Shown: positions 48,377 to 61,056 of the stretch, one piece after another
Numbering within the stretch: the first letter of the stretch is position 1
Layout of the letters: each line of letters starts with the position of its first letter
Translations under genes and position numbers: made by a program
Notes under the pieces: model-generated
Database searches by the model: none
Told to the model about the DNA's origin: nothing
What the model saw: the letters and a program-made list of their open reading frames with translations, nothing else
Assembly: GCF_020080835.1 (NCBI RefSeq)
Contig: NC_058166.1
Span: 14,905,043-14,969,042, forward strand
Direction of reading: 5' to 3'
Length of the DNA stretch: 64,000 nt
Source: Cotesia glomerata
Taxonomy: Eukaryota > Arthropoda > Insecta > Hymenoptera > Braconidae

Positions 48377-50383
48377 CTAGCCACCTTGCAGTCACTATGT
48401 GACTGCCGTGACTTGTGAATTATAAATAAGTAAAATTTTGGTTTATTAAATAATGACTTTTGTTAAATTGCACTATACTTTCTTAATTATTGACATTTTT
48501 AAAAATATAAGCTCATACCGATGTTACACTCATTAAGAGCTTTCATTTGAGTACCCACATGAATTTTTTATATATTTGTCATATATACATATATATAATA
48601 TATATAAATATCTTATAAGATATACACTGTAAAAAAAGCGGTGTTAAAATGGACTCATTTTAACACCGCTATGTAACACCTGTGTATTAACACCGGTGTA
48701 GCGGTGCTCTTTTGCGGTGTTAAAAATCCGGTGTAATATCAGTGTTAAACCGGTGTAATACCGGTGTAACAGTAGAATAATTTTACACCATATCGGAGTA
48801 TGAATATTACATGATCCATAAAACACAATTAATATTCAATATTTATCAAAATGAGACAAGTAACATTTATTTAAGAATTTTCAATTTATAAAATTACGCA
48901 GAAATCGATTTAATGAATGTTACACAACAAGTTAAATAGTATTTACAATATTAAATATTTAGGAACAATATAATAATTATTTTTATCGTAATCATGATGT
49001 TTCTCATAATATAATGGATGTTTTAAACATGAAAAATCTACAGCTGTGCAAAAATAAATTATCTATATGAAAATCATTTAAAAAACGTTCAAAATTGTCG
49101 TAAAATTGTTCTAAAAATGTTTCAAATTTGTTGTAAAAACACTCTAGAACTGTCCAAAAAATGTTTCAAAATTGTCTCAAAAATATCCGAAAAATGTCTC
49201 AAAAGTATTCAAAATTTGTTCTCAAATAGTTAAAAAAATGTTTTAAGATTATTCAAAAAAGGTTCCACATAAGATTTAAGGACAAAATTTTAACTAAATT
49301 GCTTCAAATAAATTGCATTGATTCTAAAATTATCTTAGAAGTATTCCGAAAATCTTAAAAAAAAAACACTTAAAAGTTATGAAATAATTACTAAAATCCA
49401 CTATTTTAGAGTTTCCGATTATCTATATGATGTCCTAAAATTGTCTTTTAATAATGGTGTTAAAGTAACACGGATCGAAAATTTACACCGAGAGAATTTC
49501 ACACCATTATTTCACACTACACGGCCATGTAAAGTGCTCTGGGTCCATTTTTACATCGAAATTTTTTACAGTGTATTTATTTTAATCAAAAACTTTTATC
49601 TACTTTATATTTTAATATTTTAAACTTTCTAAATTAAATATTAACTTTTTTTTTATTATTTATCTTTAATTATTAAACATAAAAAGTTTAATTATAAAAA
49701 TTGTGTTACATAAAATATTATCAACACCGGAAAATTTATAACACCGATTTAACACCGAAAAAAAATATTTACACCGCGACCGGTGTTACTGCTACACCGA
49801 TTTCGGTGTTGAATTTAACACCGGAATTTTTAACACCGTACACCGCATGGACTCACACTGGTTTTTTTTTTACAGTGTATATATCTTTAAAAATGTCAAT
49901 AGTTCACAAGATACAAGGTCATTTCTTAAGTATTGACGTTTTTAAAGATATAAGCTCATTACGATGTTAAACTCATCAAGAGCTTTCATTTGAGTACCCA
50001 CATGCATTTTTTATATATTTTTCATATATACATATGTACAATATATATATAAAATTATGAAATAGATGAAAATTGATGTGGGTACTCAAATGAAAGGTCT
50101 CAATGAGTGTAACATCGGAATGAGCTTATATCTTTAAAAATGTCAATAGTTCACGAGATACTAGGTCATTTCTTAATTATGTATCTAGAGATTGAGTATT
50201 TTCGAATGCAGCCTAAATACTTATCATAATAAATTGACTATCGGTGAGAATGATATGAAACCTTGAAAAAGCACAAATTCAAGTCAAAACCTTTGCAATG
50301 ACACTAAATTTTACTAAAAAAACCGAGTTTATCATATGATTATCCAGAATACAAAATTTTTCTTATTCTCTTAATAATATAGA
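48377..50383 (-). mobile_element. non-autonomous Helitron, copy C (about 1.5 hairpin units)
   Basis: On the minus strand it starts TCTATATTATTAAGAG (50383) after A and ends with the GCAGTCAC/GTGACTGC hairpin and CTAG (48377-48380) before T. It has one complete hairpin unit (about 49930-50140) and another broken in its loop by the 1.25-kb TA element 48625-49877. Without that insertion the element is about 750 bp. Confidence 0.85.
48625..49877 (+). mobile_element. 1.25-kb TA element with GGTGTTA arrays, copy 2
   Basis: CACTGTAAAAAAAGCGGTGT at the left, GGTTTTTTTTTTACAGTG at the right, TA on both sides. It is nearly identical to 20607-21854 in opposite orientation, including internal frames that are copies of each other. 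Arrays of GGTGTTA/TAACACC fill both ends, and an inner CACACTACACGGCCATGTAA block is conserved. Confidence 0.85.
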
Positions 50384-51689
50384 TGATAGATATTTTATAT
50401 AATTGAAGTACACTAAAAAAATTGTTAATCGTTTATTTGTTTTATTTTATTCTATTAGGGACTTTTATTAATAGTCAATTATAGAGATCTTTAAAATTAC
50501 AATTTAGTAAAGTTGAAATAAAATTTTTTTTGATCGATTATTCAATTATAAATAGAACAAAACATTTAAAAAATTCTGGTTTTTATTTTTTTCTCGAAAA
50601 AAATTGATTTTTATAAAATCAAAAGAACAATCTTAAAATTTCTGAAAATTACGAATAAAATTAGTTTTTTATATAATTGTAATTTTTATTCATTTCTAAA
50701 TTAATTGATTAATTATAAGCTTTCAATTGTAGCTAAGTAAATTCAAATCGATCAATTTAAAATTGAAAAAAAAAATCTTTCATATTTTTAGTCAAACTTG
50801 AACCACTGCAAAAAATAATTTAACAATAATATTAATTTAATTTAAATTTATCTATAAAAAGCTATACTTATTAAAAAAATTGTTAGTGTCAAAAAGAAAC
50901 TTAAAATTAAAAAAAAAATATTCTTAGCTTGCTGTCGTATTTCCACAAACTAAGAAAAATTTGTGTAACTTTCTGTTAAAATATTCGATTTTAAATAAAA
51001 ATAGATCCTTTAGTCTTTACTCATCAATATTTCAACAACTAACAATTGCATGGAAAATCTAAACACAGTTTCAAAACCTTGAAAAATTGTCTCTTGAGAT
51101 TATTCTGTAATTTTTTTTGGAAAAAAGTGTTTTTCACCTGCAGCGTTGATTAGAAACAGGTGTAAAAAAACATTTTTTTAGTAAATCTCTTATTTATAAT
51201 AAATATTGATGAGGTGATCGGTGTCTCGAGGTTAAAGTAAATCCGTGAAACCGTTTTTCCGGACCAATTGATCGGAGTTTTACAAAAGAATCAAAGGAAC
51301 AAGTTTCGTTTGAATACTACGCTACGAATAGTGTTCGTGTGTATAAAGAAGTCATAAGTCCGGTAAAGAAAGGATGTGCTCCCGAGAGGCTTGTATGAAG
51401 CACAGGTAAACGTCTGATTTCAGTCTTGTCTAGACGTTAGCTGAGTGTACACGCACTTGTACTTCTCTTTACAACTTTCTCTCATATAATATCACATAAA
51501 CTCAAACTTTTAAATCTATTACAAAGTATATAATAGTGAGAACATGAATTAAGATAAAAAATTCATTGCTAAAAATAAATTTATTTTATTAAAATTGTGG
51601 TTTTATATAAACTTTTTTTTTTTTTTTTCAATGTTAGTTAGAGTTAATAACAATCTGATGGGATTTACGCTTAAGAAGGTAATTTTTAA
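50384..51689. other. gene-free spacer
   Basis: No gene supported. A GC-richer patch at 51220-51480 contains a tiny frame (ATG at 51374) ending at an excellent donor (CACAG|GTAAAC at 51405); see findings. Confidence 0.4.
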
Positions 51690-52035
51690 TAATTATTTTT
51701 TATTAATAAAAAATTTTTAAACCTTAAATTTGTTATTTAAAAAATATGTATTTTTATTTTAAAAATTTTTTTGAAGATATAAAAAATATTTAAGAAATTT
51801 TTTATTTTTTATTAATAAAAAATTTTAAAACCTAAAAATTGTTATTGAAAAAAGATGTATTTTTATTTAAAAATTTTTTTTGAAGATATAAAAAATATTT
51901 AATAAATTTTTAAATTTTTATTTTTTATTAATAAAAAATTTTAAAACCTAAAATTTGTTATTAAAAAAATATTTTTTTATTTTAAAAATTTTATGAAAAT
52001 ATAAAAATGTTTAATAAATTTTTTATTTTTTATTT
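51690..52035. repeat. three tandem ~120-bp AT-rich repeats
   Basis: Each unit has TTTTTTATTAATAAAAAATT, AACCTAAAATTTGTTATT and GAAGATATAAAAAATATTTA with small differences. Units start near 51690, 51805 and 51930. Confidence 0.75.
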
Positions 52036-52968
52036 CGCATTAATATAAAAAAATAGGATATGATATAAATAAGAGAAAATAAATTTTTAAATAAAATATC
52101 TGATAAAACGAAACTGGAAATGTAGATTTTAACATTAAGCATTAAATTAAAGCTTTCGAGATTTAATCATTCATCATATACTATAACAATTATATCCCAT
52201 ACAAGTAGTGTTAAATTTATGTTTGCAATTTCCCATGTGTCGGTGACTTTGACCATAACATATAATAGGTGTACGGTACATAATGCAATGAAATATCAAA
52301 CTAGGTCAAATGCATATATTCTAGTTTATACACATATAATAAATAAATTTAAAGGTAAAATAATAAACATCATAGCAGTGATTAAATGTTTATTGTATTT
52401 AAGTGTTTTGCCGCCGGTAAATTGTTAAACACGTGACTATATTATATATGTGCATACAATACACGCATCTCAGACTCCAAGTTGAGTTTTATATGCTATA
52501 TACCGTAAGACTTGTTGTGTTCTTGGCCCTACTGTACGTATACAGTAGAACTAAAAGTATACTTTCTTGATTTGTTTTCATATCTGACTCTCACTGACCA
52601 CGGTCAGACTGCTAGTCGTGGGAAAATTCTCTCGCAAACTAAACTCAACTACGCAATGGCCTAATTACGTGCATTATTATTAATAATAATTATTATTTTA
52701 ATAATAATTTATAAATTTTGTAAATAATTGACAATTTGATCCTTATCAATATTTATACAAGATTATTTTAGCTAATTTGAGTAGTACCAAATTCGGCACA
52801 TTTGAAGTCTTTCAATGTAAATATCAAACTAAGCACATGTATGTCGAAAAAAATTTCGGAAATAAACGGTTTTAAAGAAATAAGATAACTGAGATTAGCA
52901 TAGCTTAAAAGAATTATTGTTAGACGTAGGTTTGACTCCGTAAGATAACCATGATTATACAGTGTAAG
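52036..52968. other. gene-free spacer
   Basis: Nothing supported. The 52440-52660 stretch is moderately GC-richer (for example CTGACCACGGTCAG, a small palindrome) without a credible frame. Confidence 0.4.
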
Positions 52969-53405
52969 CACAGAAAAAAAAATTTCTTGCACCAAGAAAA
53001 TTTTAAGGAAGAAAAAATTTATTTTGGAGCAAGTAGAAATTTTCTTAGCTCAAGAAACTTTTGATTTATTTAAGAAATTTTCAATCTTCCTTAATATTTT
53101 CTTGAGCCAAGAAAATTTATCCTGCAGTCAAGAATTTTTTTTTTCAGTGCATGCAACGTCACTTGATTTAACGACAAACTCTCTAAAGCGGCGAAATCAC
53201 TTGCACTGAAAAAAAAAATTCTTGACTGGAGTGTAAATTTTCTTGGCTCAAGAAAATATTAAAGAAAATTGGAAATTTCTTGAATGAAGTCAAAGTTTCT
53301 TGAGCCAAGAGAATTTTCTTGAGCTAAGAAAATTTTTTCTTGCTCCAAAATAACTTTTATTTTCCTTAAAATTTTCTTGGCGCAAGAAATTTGTTTTTAA
53401 TGTGT
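52969..53405. mobile_element. pair of CAAGA-type MITEs
   Basis: 52969-53149 runs from CACAGAAAAAAAAATTTCTT to TTTTTTTTTTCAGTG. A second copy in the other orientation runs from CACTGAAAAAAAAAAATTCT near 53204 to about 53405. Both consist of TTTCTTGAGCCAAGAAAAT-type inverted words. The ~55 bp between them are unrelated. Confidence 0.65.
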
Positions 53406-53568
53406 GGCTTTGGTTGGTTTAGCTTGTCTTCCATACAATGATGCACTCTATACAGTATTACACCCACTCTCAATAACGACAACAATTAAGTAATAAAAAG
53501 TACCTTAAGTTGCCAAAATTAGTAAAAACTGCGCAGCTGTGTACGTTGCACTGCAGTCATGGATTATT

Positions 53569-54433
53569 CCCCCACGGAAAAAATTTATAATTAGAGTATA
53601 AAAAAAATATATTTCATTTTATACACAAAATATATGTGAAATATATTTGAATTATATTCAAAATATACTTGCATATATTTTAAGTATATTTCAAATGTAA
53701 GCAAATTATATTCAGTTTACTGAACTTTTGGCCGTTTTTGGTATATGAGAAATATATTTCAAATAAAATTAAAATATATTATTAATATATTTATTATATA
53801 TGATAAATATAAGTTATGGAATATAATCGAAATATATGAGAAATAAACTCACTGTATGTGAAAAATATAAGCTGCAAAATATATTCGAATTATAATTTTT
53901 TTATATAACAAATATACGAAAATTATATTTGAAATATGTACTAAAATTTTAAATGTCTGAAATTTTTGGATGTCCTAGAAACTGACCAGAACCAATGTTC
54001 ATTTATATGAATAAGTTATCTACTGCACGACTCATGACGCATATATTTTAACTATAATTTCAGTATATTTTCATTATACTTTTCATATAAAAAAATTATA
54101 ATTCGGATATATTTTGAATATATTTTACAGCTTGTATTTTTCATACACAGTAAGTATATTTCTCATATGTTCCGGTTATATTCGATAACTTATATTTATC
54201 ATATAAAATAAATACATTAATAATATATTTTACTTTTATTTGAAATATATTTCTCATATACCAAAAACGGCCAAAAGTTCAGTAAACCGAATATAATTTG
54301 CTTACATTTGAAATATACTTGGAATATATGCAAGTATATTTTGAATATAATTCAAATATATTTCACATATATTTTGGGTATAAAATGAAATATATTTTTT
54401 TTATATTCTATTTATAAATTTTTTTTGTGGGGG
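53569..54433. mobile_element. 865-bp foldback element (CCCCCACGGAAAA ends)
   Basis: CCCCCACGGAAAAAATTTAT at the left and ATAAATTTTTTTTGTGGGGG at the right. The arms of about 370 bp mirror each other, including GTTTACTGAACTTTTGGCCG and its inverse and many AAATATATTT words. Only a ~90-bp centre (ATGTCTGAAATTTTTGGATG ...) is not mirrored. No coding capacity. Confidence 0.8.
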
Positions 54434-55117
54434 TTTATACGTTATCATGCCAAATACGACTAGTATCTTACAGCCAATGGACAAGAGTGTGATTAAAAGC
54501 CTCCAGGGCCACTAAAATTACCTATTACATATAATATTAATATTAATAATTATTGAGATCCGAAACCCAGTTGATAACAACATTTAAATTATTATTAGTA
54601 TTATTTTAGTTAATTGGAAGCTGATTAATTGAAACATAAAATATATTTTAAGTTTGTTAAATTGATTCGATTTATTTTTAACTAAATGTCCGTTCATCCG
54701 TATTTTAGAGTTCGCATAAAAAATAATTTAATTTTTACGCTTTTTTGCAGTAGAAGTGTAACACGTTTATATAAATAATAGAATTTTAAGTCAACTGAAA
54801 GTTGTTTTTAATCGACCTATTTGTTGAAAAAAAAAGAATATTTTATCATTTTTGTCGCTCAACTTGACAACTCGCGACAAAAAATAGATTAATTTGATTT
54901 TTTTAAAAAATTGCAGTTGAAAAAAATTACTTTTTTTTTTTTAATTGAAACTTTCTAGAAAATTGACTGGTTTTAATCAATAATGCAATCTTGAAAATAA
55001 TCAAACATCGAAGTAAATTCTCATCTATGATAGATAACTTAATTAATACTTCGCTCGTAATTGAGAGTTTATTAGATCAATAATCAAAGTATCGTATTTT
55101 AAAGTATTGAGACAACA
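54434..55117. other. gene-free spacer
   Basis: AT-rich, nothing recognised. Confidence 0.45.
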
Positions 55118-55355
55118 TGACGGTCTCATTAGCAATTGGTCGAAGTCTTTATTTTTTAAAGGGTGATTTTTTAACATTTTGATGTAGCAATAGTCTAATT
55201 ATAAATTATTTGAATGATCCAAACTAAAATATTATACCTCTATTAAATGTTAAATTGTTTTTCAAAGTGATAATAAATTTTGGACTAATTGTTTTTTCGT
55301 ACAAATGAAAGATTCTTTAAAATGGAGTTAGACAATTTGCTAATTAGAACGTCGA
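55118..55355 (+). mobile_element. free copy of the TIR element nested in Helitron A
   Basis: TGACGGTCTCATTAGCAATT at the left, GCTAATTAGAACGTCGA at the right, ACA on both sides. About 238 bp, colinear with 4496-4734. It establishes that the piece in Helitron A is an independent element with 3-bp target duplication. Confidence 0.75.
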
Positions 55356-55410
55356 ACAATTTTTTTAATAAATAAAACTTATAATTTTCTAAAAATAATT
55401 CAAAAGTTCT

Positions 55411-56334
55411 CGTGTAAAAAAAAAGTTCCGGAAACATTCCTAAAAAAAGTTCCGATTATGAGACAATCCGGAACTTCTTCGGAAATTCTCCGGAAAATTT
55501 TTGAAATAAGATTCAAAACATGAAAATTTTCATATATTTTGAGCTCTTAGATCAACAAAAAACTCCGAAGTTCCGGAGAAATTCCTAAAAAATTTTAAGA
55601 ATTTCAAATTTTTGGTTACGCAAAAATTTGTAAGTAAATTTTTTTAATACTGTTCCTGAAGAGTTCCAGAATTGTTCCGCAAATGTTCCACAGGAAATTT
55701 TAGAGATAACAATCGAATTTGAATACTGCACGGAAAAAGAAAACTCGAAAAATTATATTATAAATATTAATAAGCGTCCCGTCGTATTCAAAACTAGAAA
55801 AATTACAGTTCGAAATAACATTTTTCTAAATTCAAACTTTGAATGTTAATTTTCCGAGCTTTCAATGTAATATTTACATTTTATAATATAATTTTTACAA
55901 AATCTGTAATAATTACAATCTGAAATTGTAATTTTTCCAGTTTTCATCACGGAGCGTCACGTTACATTATATAATGTAATTTTCCGAGTTTTCTTTTTTC
56001 CGTATGGGAAAAGTATGAGAACCTATATTCTGCTCTCGTTTTTCAAAATTTTCCAGAAAAATTCCTGAGAATTGTTTTTTAATTATAGTGTTTGCAATAA
56101 AATTTAAAGTTTTTTATTCACCCAAAAGTGTGTAAGTAATTTTAAAGGACAATTCTCAAAATGTTCCGGAAATATTCCGTGGAAAACTTTGAAGCTTTTG
56201 TTGATCTGAGAGTTCAAAATATATGAAAATTTTCATATTTTTAATCTGATTTCAAAAATGTTCCGGAAACGTTGCGGATCGTCTCATAATCGGAACTTTT
56301 CTTAGGAATGTTTCCGGAACTTTTTTTTTACACG
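55411..56334. mobile_element. GTTCCGGAA foldback element, 924 bp
   Basis: CGTGTAAAAAAAAAGTTCCG at the left and CGGAACTTTTTTTTTACACG at the right, with inverted similarity through GGAAACATTCCTAA and GATTATGAGACAATCCGG. The word GTTCCGGAA and close variants recur more than ten times. Interrupted by 55729-56003. Confidence 0.75.
55729..56003. mobile_element. ACGGAAAAAGAAAACTCG MITE
   Basis: CACGGAAAAAGAAAACTCGA at the left and CGAGTTTTCTTTTTTCCGT at the right. Interior words AAAAATTACAGTT and TTACATTATATAATGTAA. A related fragment is at 42424-42610. Confidence 0.65.
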
Positions 56335-57736
56335 GGATTATTTTTAAATTACACTCACACTTTCAACACACATGCTTAGAATAACAATCAAAGTAGCTTC
56401 TTAAGATTCCAAAAAATCGAGATCTAAGACCTGATAAATTTTCAAAAAACCGAACTGAAATTATTAAAGGTATTAAATTTTCTGAGCAGGATAAAATATG
56501 TTAAAAATGAAAAGTTTAATTTCAAGTCATCGCAGTACAATGTTACCGTAGGAATGAAAGAGCATACCAATGATCACGCATATACGCGTGAGCATCATGT
56601 ACAAGACTTGCTCCCACGTGTCGTATATTATGTATGACTGACCACAAACTTTATTCTCATGCATTCTTACGTATACACATCTAACATGTATATTTATATA
56701 TAAACATAAACACAAACCGAGATGATCACATCACAAGATCTTTCCGATGCATTACGTGTAGGTGCAAGGTCTTAGTCTAGAAACAACTGTATTATGTGAT
56801 CCATCACCGCAAATGAATGCACTTGAAAACTATTTACAAATATTGATTCTTTTTATCATCTATTCTATTTAAATATAGAAATCCTCATTTTTTTTTTAAA
56901 TTAAATATAAAATGCCTACCTGCTTTTCTGAAAATCACTTATAATAATTATAATTTAAAATAAACTGAGAAAATTAATTTTTTTTTAAATATTCTCAAAA
57001 AGTGCCCGGTAACAGAGCTCTTGAAAATAGCTTAAATTAAAATGCTTATGAGTATGAGTAATAATAAAAATATTTAATCAGCATCCAAGTATCATGAGAT
57101 CACATACAAAAATACAAACTATTTTGTATTATTTTCCTCGGAAAAATTTAGAAACATTTAAAACCTTTTAAATAAGTTAGAATTAACAAAAAATATTTTC
57201 TTAGCAATCTACCCAAATTCCAACAAGTCTATACTGCAATACGCATGTATCTAGATGTCAATTGAATTTCACAACCTTACATTCTTTAAACTGATAAAAA
57301 AAATGTCAATAATTATAACTGCATGCCATGTAGAGGAATTTTCGAATGTAAAATAATAGAAGATAATTTTTTATTAAAGCGTAATACTTTGCAGGAATAA
57401 ATAAGTGTAGAATTTAAAATAAATGCAATAATGATACTTTCGGGTATTTTAGTTTTAAAGATTTTAATTAAACAGTTTATTATTTTATGCATTATTTTTT
57501 AAATTATTATTTTTAATAATTGGAAGCGAGAAAAGAATACTCAGAAAGTTTTATTTTAAAATCTTTTATTGGCAATTTAAATACATACAAAAAATTTTAT
57601 ACAGTATAGATAATTTTTGAAAAATTTTTGGTCCTTGTTAATCTTAGACATAAAAAACTATGGATTATATTTGCTATCATTTGATAAAAAATAACTTTAT
57701 TAGACATATTTTGAAGAGTATTATATTCCAAATGTT
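56335..57736. other. gene-free spacer
   Basis: AT-rich with no supported gene. The 62-codon minus-strand frame at 56527-56715 overlaps CATA/TATA-like low-complexity sequence. Confidence 0.45.
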
Positions 57737-57938
57737 CCCGTGCAAAAAAAAATACTGATTCAAAATGAATTTAAAATTGAAATTCATGTTTTGACATAAA
57801 TATGAATTAGTTTTCAGATCAATCCAAATTTGAAATTAATTTGTAGATAGAAAATAAGCACGTCTGTAGAACATTCGATCATGCACAGACAAAAAATGTT
57901 CTTAAATCAAGTATATCATTTTGAAGAACTTAATATTC

Positions 57939-58178
57939 GTTTGAATTTCTTCTCAATCTTGAAGTATCAAACAGTTTGTAATTCTATTAAATATTTCCAG
58001 TTTGGCTTGTTTTAAGTTACAGATATGTTACTCATATAAGTTATCGTGTCGCATCTTATTATACTGTTTTTGTTTTATTACTTAATTACACTTTTTAGTT
58101 ATTACTCATTAATTATACTAGATATTGTACAATTTGCCATTCGGCTAAGCCCTGGCATATAAATCCAATAAATAAATA
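57939..58178 (+). mobile_element. LINE-like 3' tail, 240 bp
   Basis: AATATTC at 57932-57938 and 58179-58185 is a likely target duplication; the uninterrupted host sequence is seen at about 22160 in inverse. It ends CATTCGGCTAAGCCCTGGCA and (AATA)n, like 43792-44205. No coding frame remains. Confidence 0.7.
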
Positions 58179-58368
58179 AATATTCTTGATTTGAGTAGAA
58201 AAATTCTTGATTTAGCGAAATTTTTCTTGATTTAAGGAAATTTTACTTGATTTAAGAATTTTTTGTCTTGATTCAAGACAATCACCCTCTTCAAGATTAT
58301 ATACTTGGTTCAAGAATTTTTCTCTTGAATCAAGTCAACTTTTTTTTTCAAAGTGCTTCAGAATTATA

Positions 58369-58648
58369 CACTGATAGAAGGATTTCTTAGCATTTAAGAA
58401 GATTTCTTTGTATTTAAGAAATCATTTCTTAAACATCATTTCTTAGCATTTAAAAAATATTTCTTAGTATTTAAGAAATATTTCTTTGTATTTAAGAAAT
58501 ATTTTTTAGTATTTATATTTCTTAATATTTAAGAAATATTTCTTTGTATTTAAGAAATATTTTTTAAATATTAAAAAATGATGTTTAAGAAATGATTTCT
58601 TAAATACAAAGAAATCTTTTTAAATAGTAAGCAATCCTTCTATCAGTG
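58369..58648. mobile_element. CACTGATAGAAG foldback, TA-flanked
   Basis: CACTGATAGAAGGATTTCTT at the left and AATCCTTCTATCAGTG at the right, TA on both sides. The interior is many tandem and inverted TTTCTTAGTATTTAAGAAAT words. The paralogous host (31299-31624, near 31455) reads through the site. Confidence 0.75.
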
Positions 58649-58867
58649 TAATAAAGACTTAAGAATAATTAGGATAAATTTTATATATGAAATATTTTTA
58701 AGTCTTTATCAAAATTTTGAAGCAGGATGGAAAGTTCTACAGGCGTGCTAATTTCTATCTACAAATCAATTTAAAATTTGAATTGATCTCAAAACTAATT
58801 CATATTTGTGGCGAAATATGAATTTAAATCTTAAATTCATTTTGAATCAGAATTATTTTTGCACGGG

Positions 58868-61056
58868 TTGCTTATCCGCTTGTGTAAGTAATTTGCAACC
58901 ATGAGAAAGTGTCATTTTACAATAATATATATAGTAATGCAATAAAAATTATAAAAAATAAAATTATGCACATAACAAAGATAGAACCAGTGCATAAAAC
59001 AGATAAATGTCAGTTACTAATTTGATACCTGATTAAATTTCCAATTAAACTATTGTAATCAGTTGCTGGCCTTTATTAATTTAACGATGAATATTAATTT
59101 TAAATAAATTTTATTATATTCTCAATGAATCATAGAAATTAATTTCATGGATAATGTGATTTTTTATCACTTTTTTCCCCTATAATTTCATATACTGAAA
59201 AAATAAATTTGATTTAAAAAAAAAAAACTTCTTGACTTAAATAATTTTGAAGTAAAATACTTATTTTTAATGAGCTTCAATTTTTCCGCTTTGACTTGGA
59301 AAAAAAATCTTTTCGGTAAAAAATTTATTTAAGTGAAATATTAAAAGTAAAAAAAAACATATTAGAACATGATTAATTTTAATTTATTATCAACACTACT
59401 TGTAAATAATTATCTAAAAAAATATTTTATAAAAAATGTCTATTATAGTCGGAGTTAAGCCTACATAAATAAATCGAAAAATAAAATTCATACAATACTT
59501 AAGTTAGACATAAAAATATTTCTAAAGACAATGGACTGTGTGTTGTTGAGTATTGTACTAATATATACTCCTTTCACTGTAAGTTTTGCCTCGAGATGCT
59601 TAGCCGGAGGACATTACATGATAAAAAAGTATATAGTTTAAGTAATTATGTATGTTATTTATAATGTAACGTGATCATGAGCCGTTTTGATTAACTTTTT
59701 TCTCATAGAATTTAAATTATAAATAAAATAATTACATAAAAGATTTAATGACAACACTAGTAGGATAAACGGTGTTACTAGTTAGAGTTACTCAAGCATT
59801 ACTGAATGTAAATTTAGAAGAATCGATGCTACTGTCCTCCTATCCGGTAACGCAGAATATGAAATATGTTGAAATATTTCCTTCATTCATCCCAGAATAT
59901 TCCATTGTAGCAACTAGCAACCAGCTACACTCTTATTTAATGTCGTATAGTGCGATTAAAAGCGGAACTTCATACTATGCAGAAAGCCGTGAACTGTGTA
60001 GAATGCATTTATTAAGCAATCGTTAGTTCGATTTTCAGCTAAATGTTTTTGATTAATTTTTTTTCCAAAAGCCTCTCGGTTTCTCTTTTTTTTATTCATT
60101 TCCCTATTCTTCGCTCAATAACGCAATGTTATGCATTTAATAATGTCAGAACTGTATAACAAAAAGAATTATGTAGTAGACTGCATAATTTAATGAATGA
60201 CTTGTACGAGGTCGCTCTCATTTCTGTTAATTTTGTTCTCACCGTATGACAAGATGTTTTTTAGTTTCTTGAGTTGTTTGCGACACTCTGGTAAGATTGA
60301 GAGTTTACAACTGACGTGGTTATTATTTTTTTGTTAAAAACTTTTAAAATTACATAGAATTATGTTAATTTCAATTGAAGGAAAATATTTCTTTAAAAAT
60401 TTAAGAATATTCTGTTTTCTCAGGGAATTAATTGGCTAATTGATAAATTAATTCTCTGATAGGAAAAAAAAAAATTCGCTGAAAGACTTTTATTCTAATG
60501 AAGCGCTTTACTATTTTTAAACATATTTTTTTCGTCCAAAAATTTATTTTATTTTTTAAATTAATATACATGGCAATTTTAAGTCAAAATATTAGCAACC
60601 AATGTTCAAAAATTTTTGGATTTTTGCTACTTTTTACGTTATTGAAAAAAGTTTTAGAGAATGTTTGAGTAAAAATTTTATTTTTTAAATGTTTTTTTGA
60701 TACTCTTAATATCTATTTGATACCTTGATACTTTTGATACCTATTTATTTATCTTGTTATTTTTTTTTCAACGATTAAATTCAAAATTAAATGAATCAAT
60801 TTGCGAAGGACTATTATTTACATATTCCTGGAAAGTTTCATGATTTTTTATTCAATAATTACTTGGTCAAAAAGCGTCTCAGTATCTTGTTCAAAATTTA
60901 AATATTCCCTGTCCTATATGTTCTTAGTAAAAAAACTAATTATCAGTTTACCGAAAATATCAATCTCTTGATTCAAGATGACAAGATTCAAGACAAGCAA
61001 TTCTTGAAACGAAAAATTGAATTTAAGAGATTACTTTCTCTTTAATCAAAATAATT
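58868..61056. other. gene-free spacer
   Basis: No gene supported. CAAGA-type words at about 59195-59300 and 60965-61040 are fragments of that MITE family. The 84-codon frame at 59772-60026 starts with TTG and has no recognisable feature. Confidence 0.45.

Larger units (their letters stand above)
57737..58867. mobile_element. CCCGTGCAAAA-type MITE with nested insertions
   Basis: CCCGTGCAAAAAAAAATACT at the left and AGAATTATTTTTGCACGGG at the right. The outer parts align with the short copy 31299-31624. Nested inside are a CTTGATTCAAG-family element (about 57890-58355, itself carrying a retroposon) and a TA-flanked element (58369-58648). Removing them leaves ~340 bp, as in the short copy. Confidence 0.75.
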
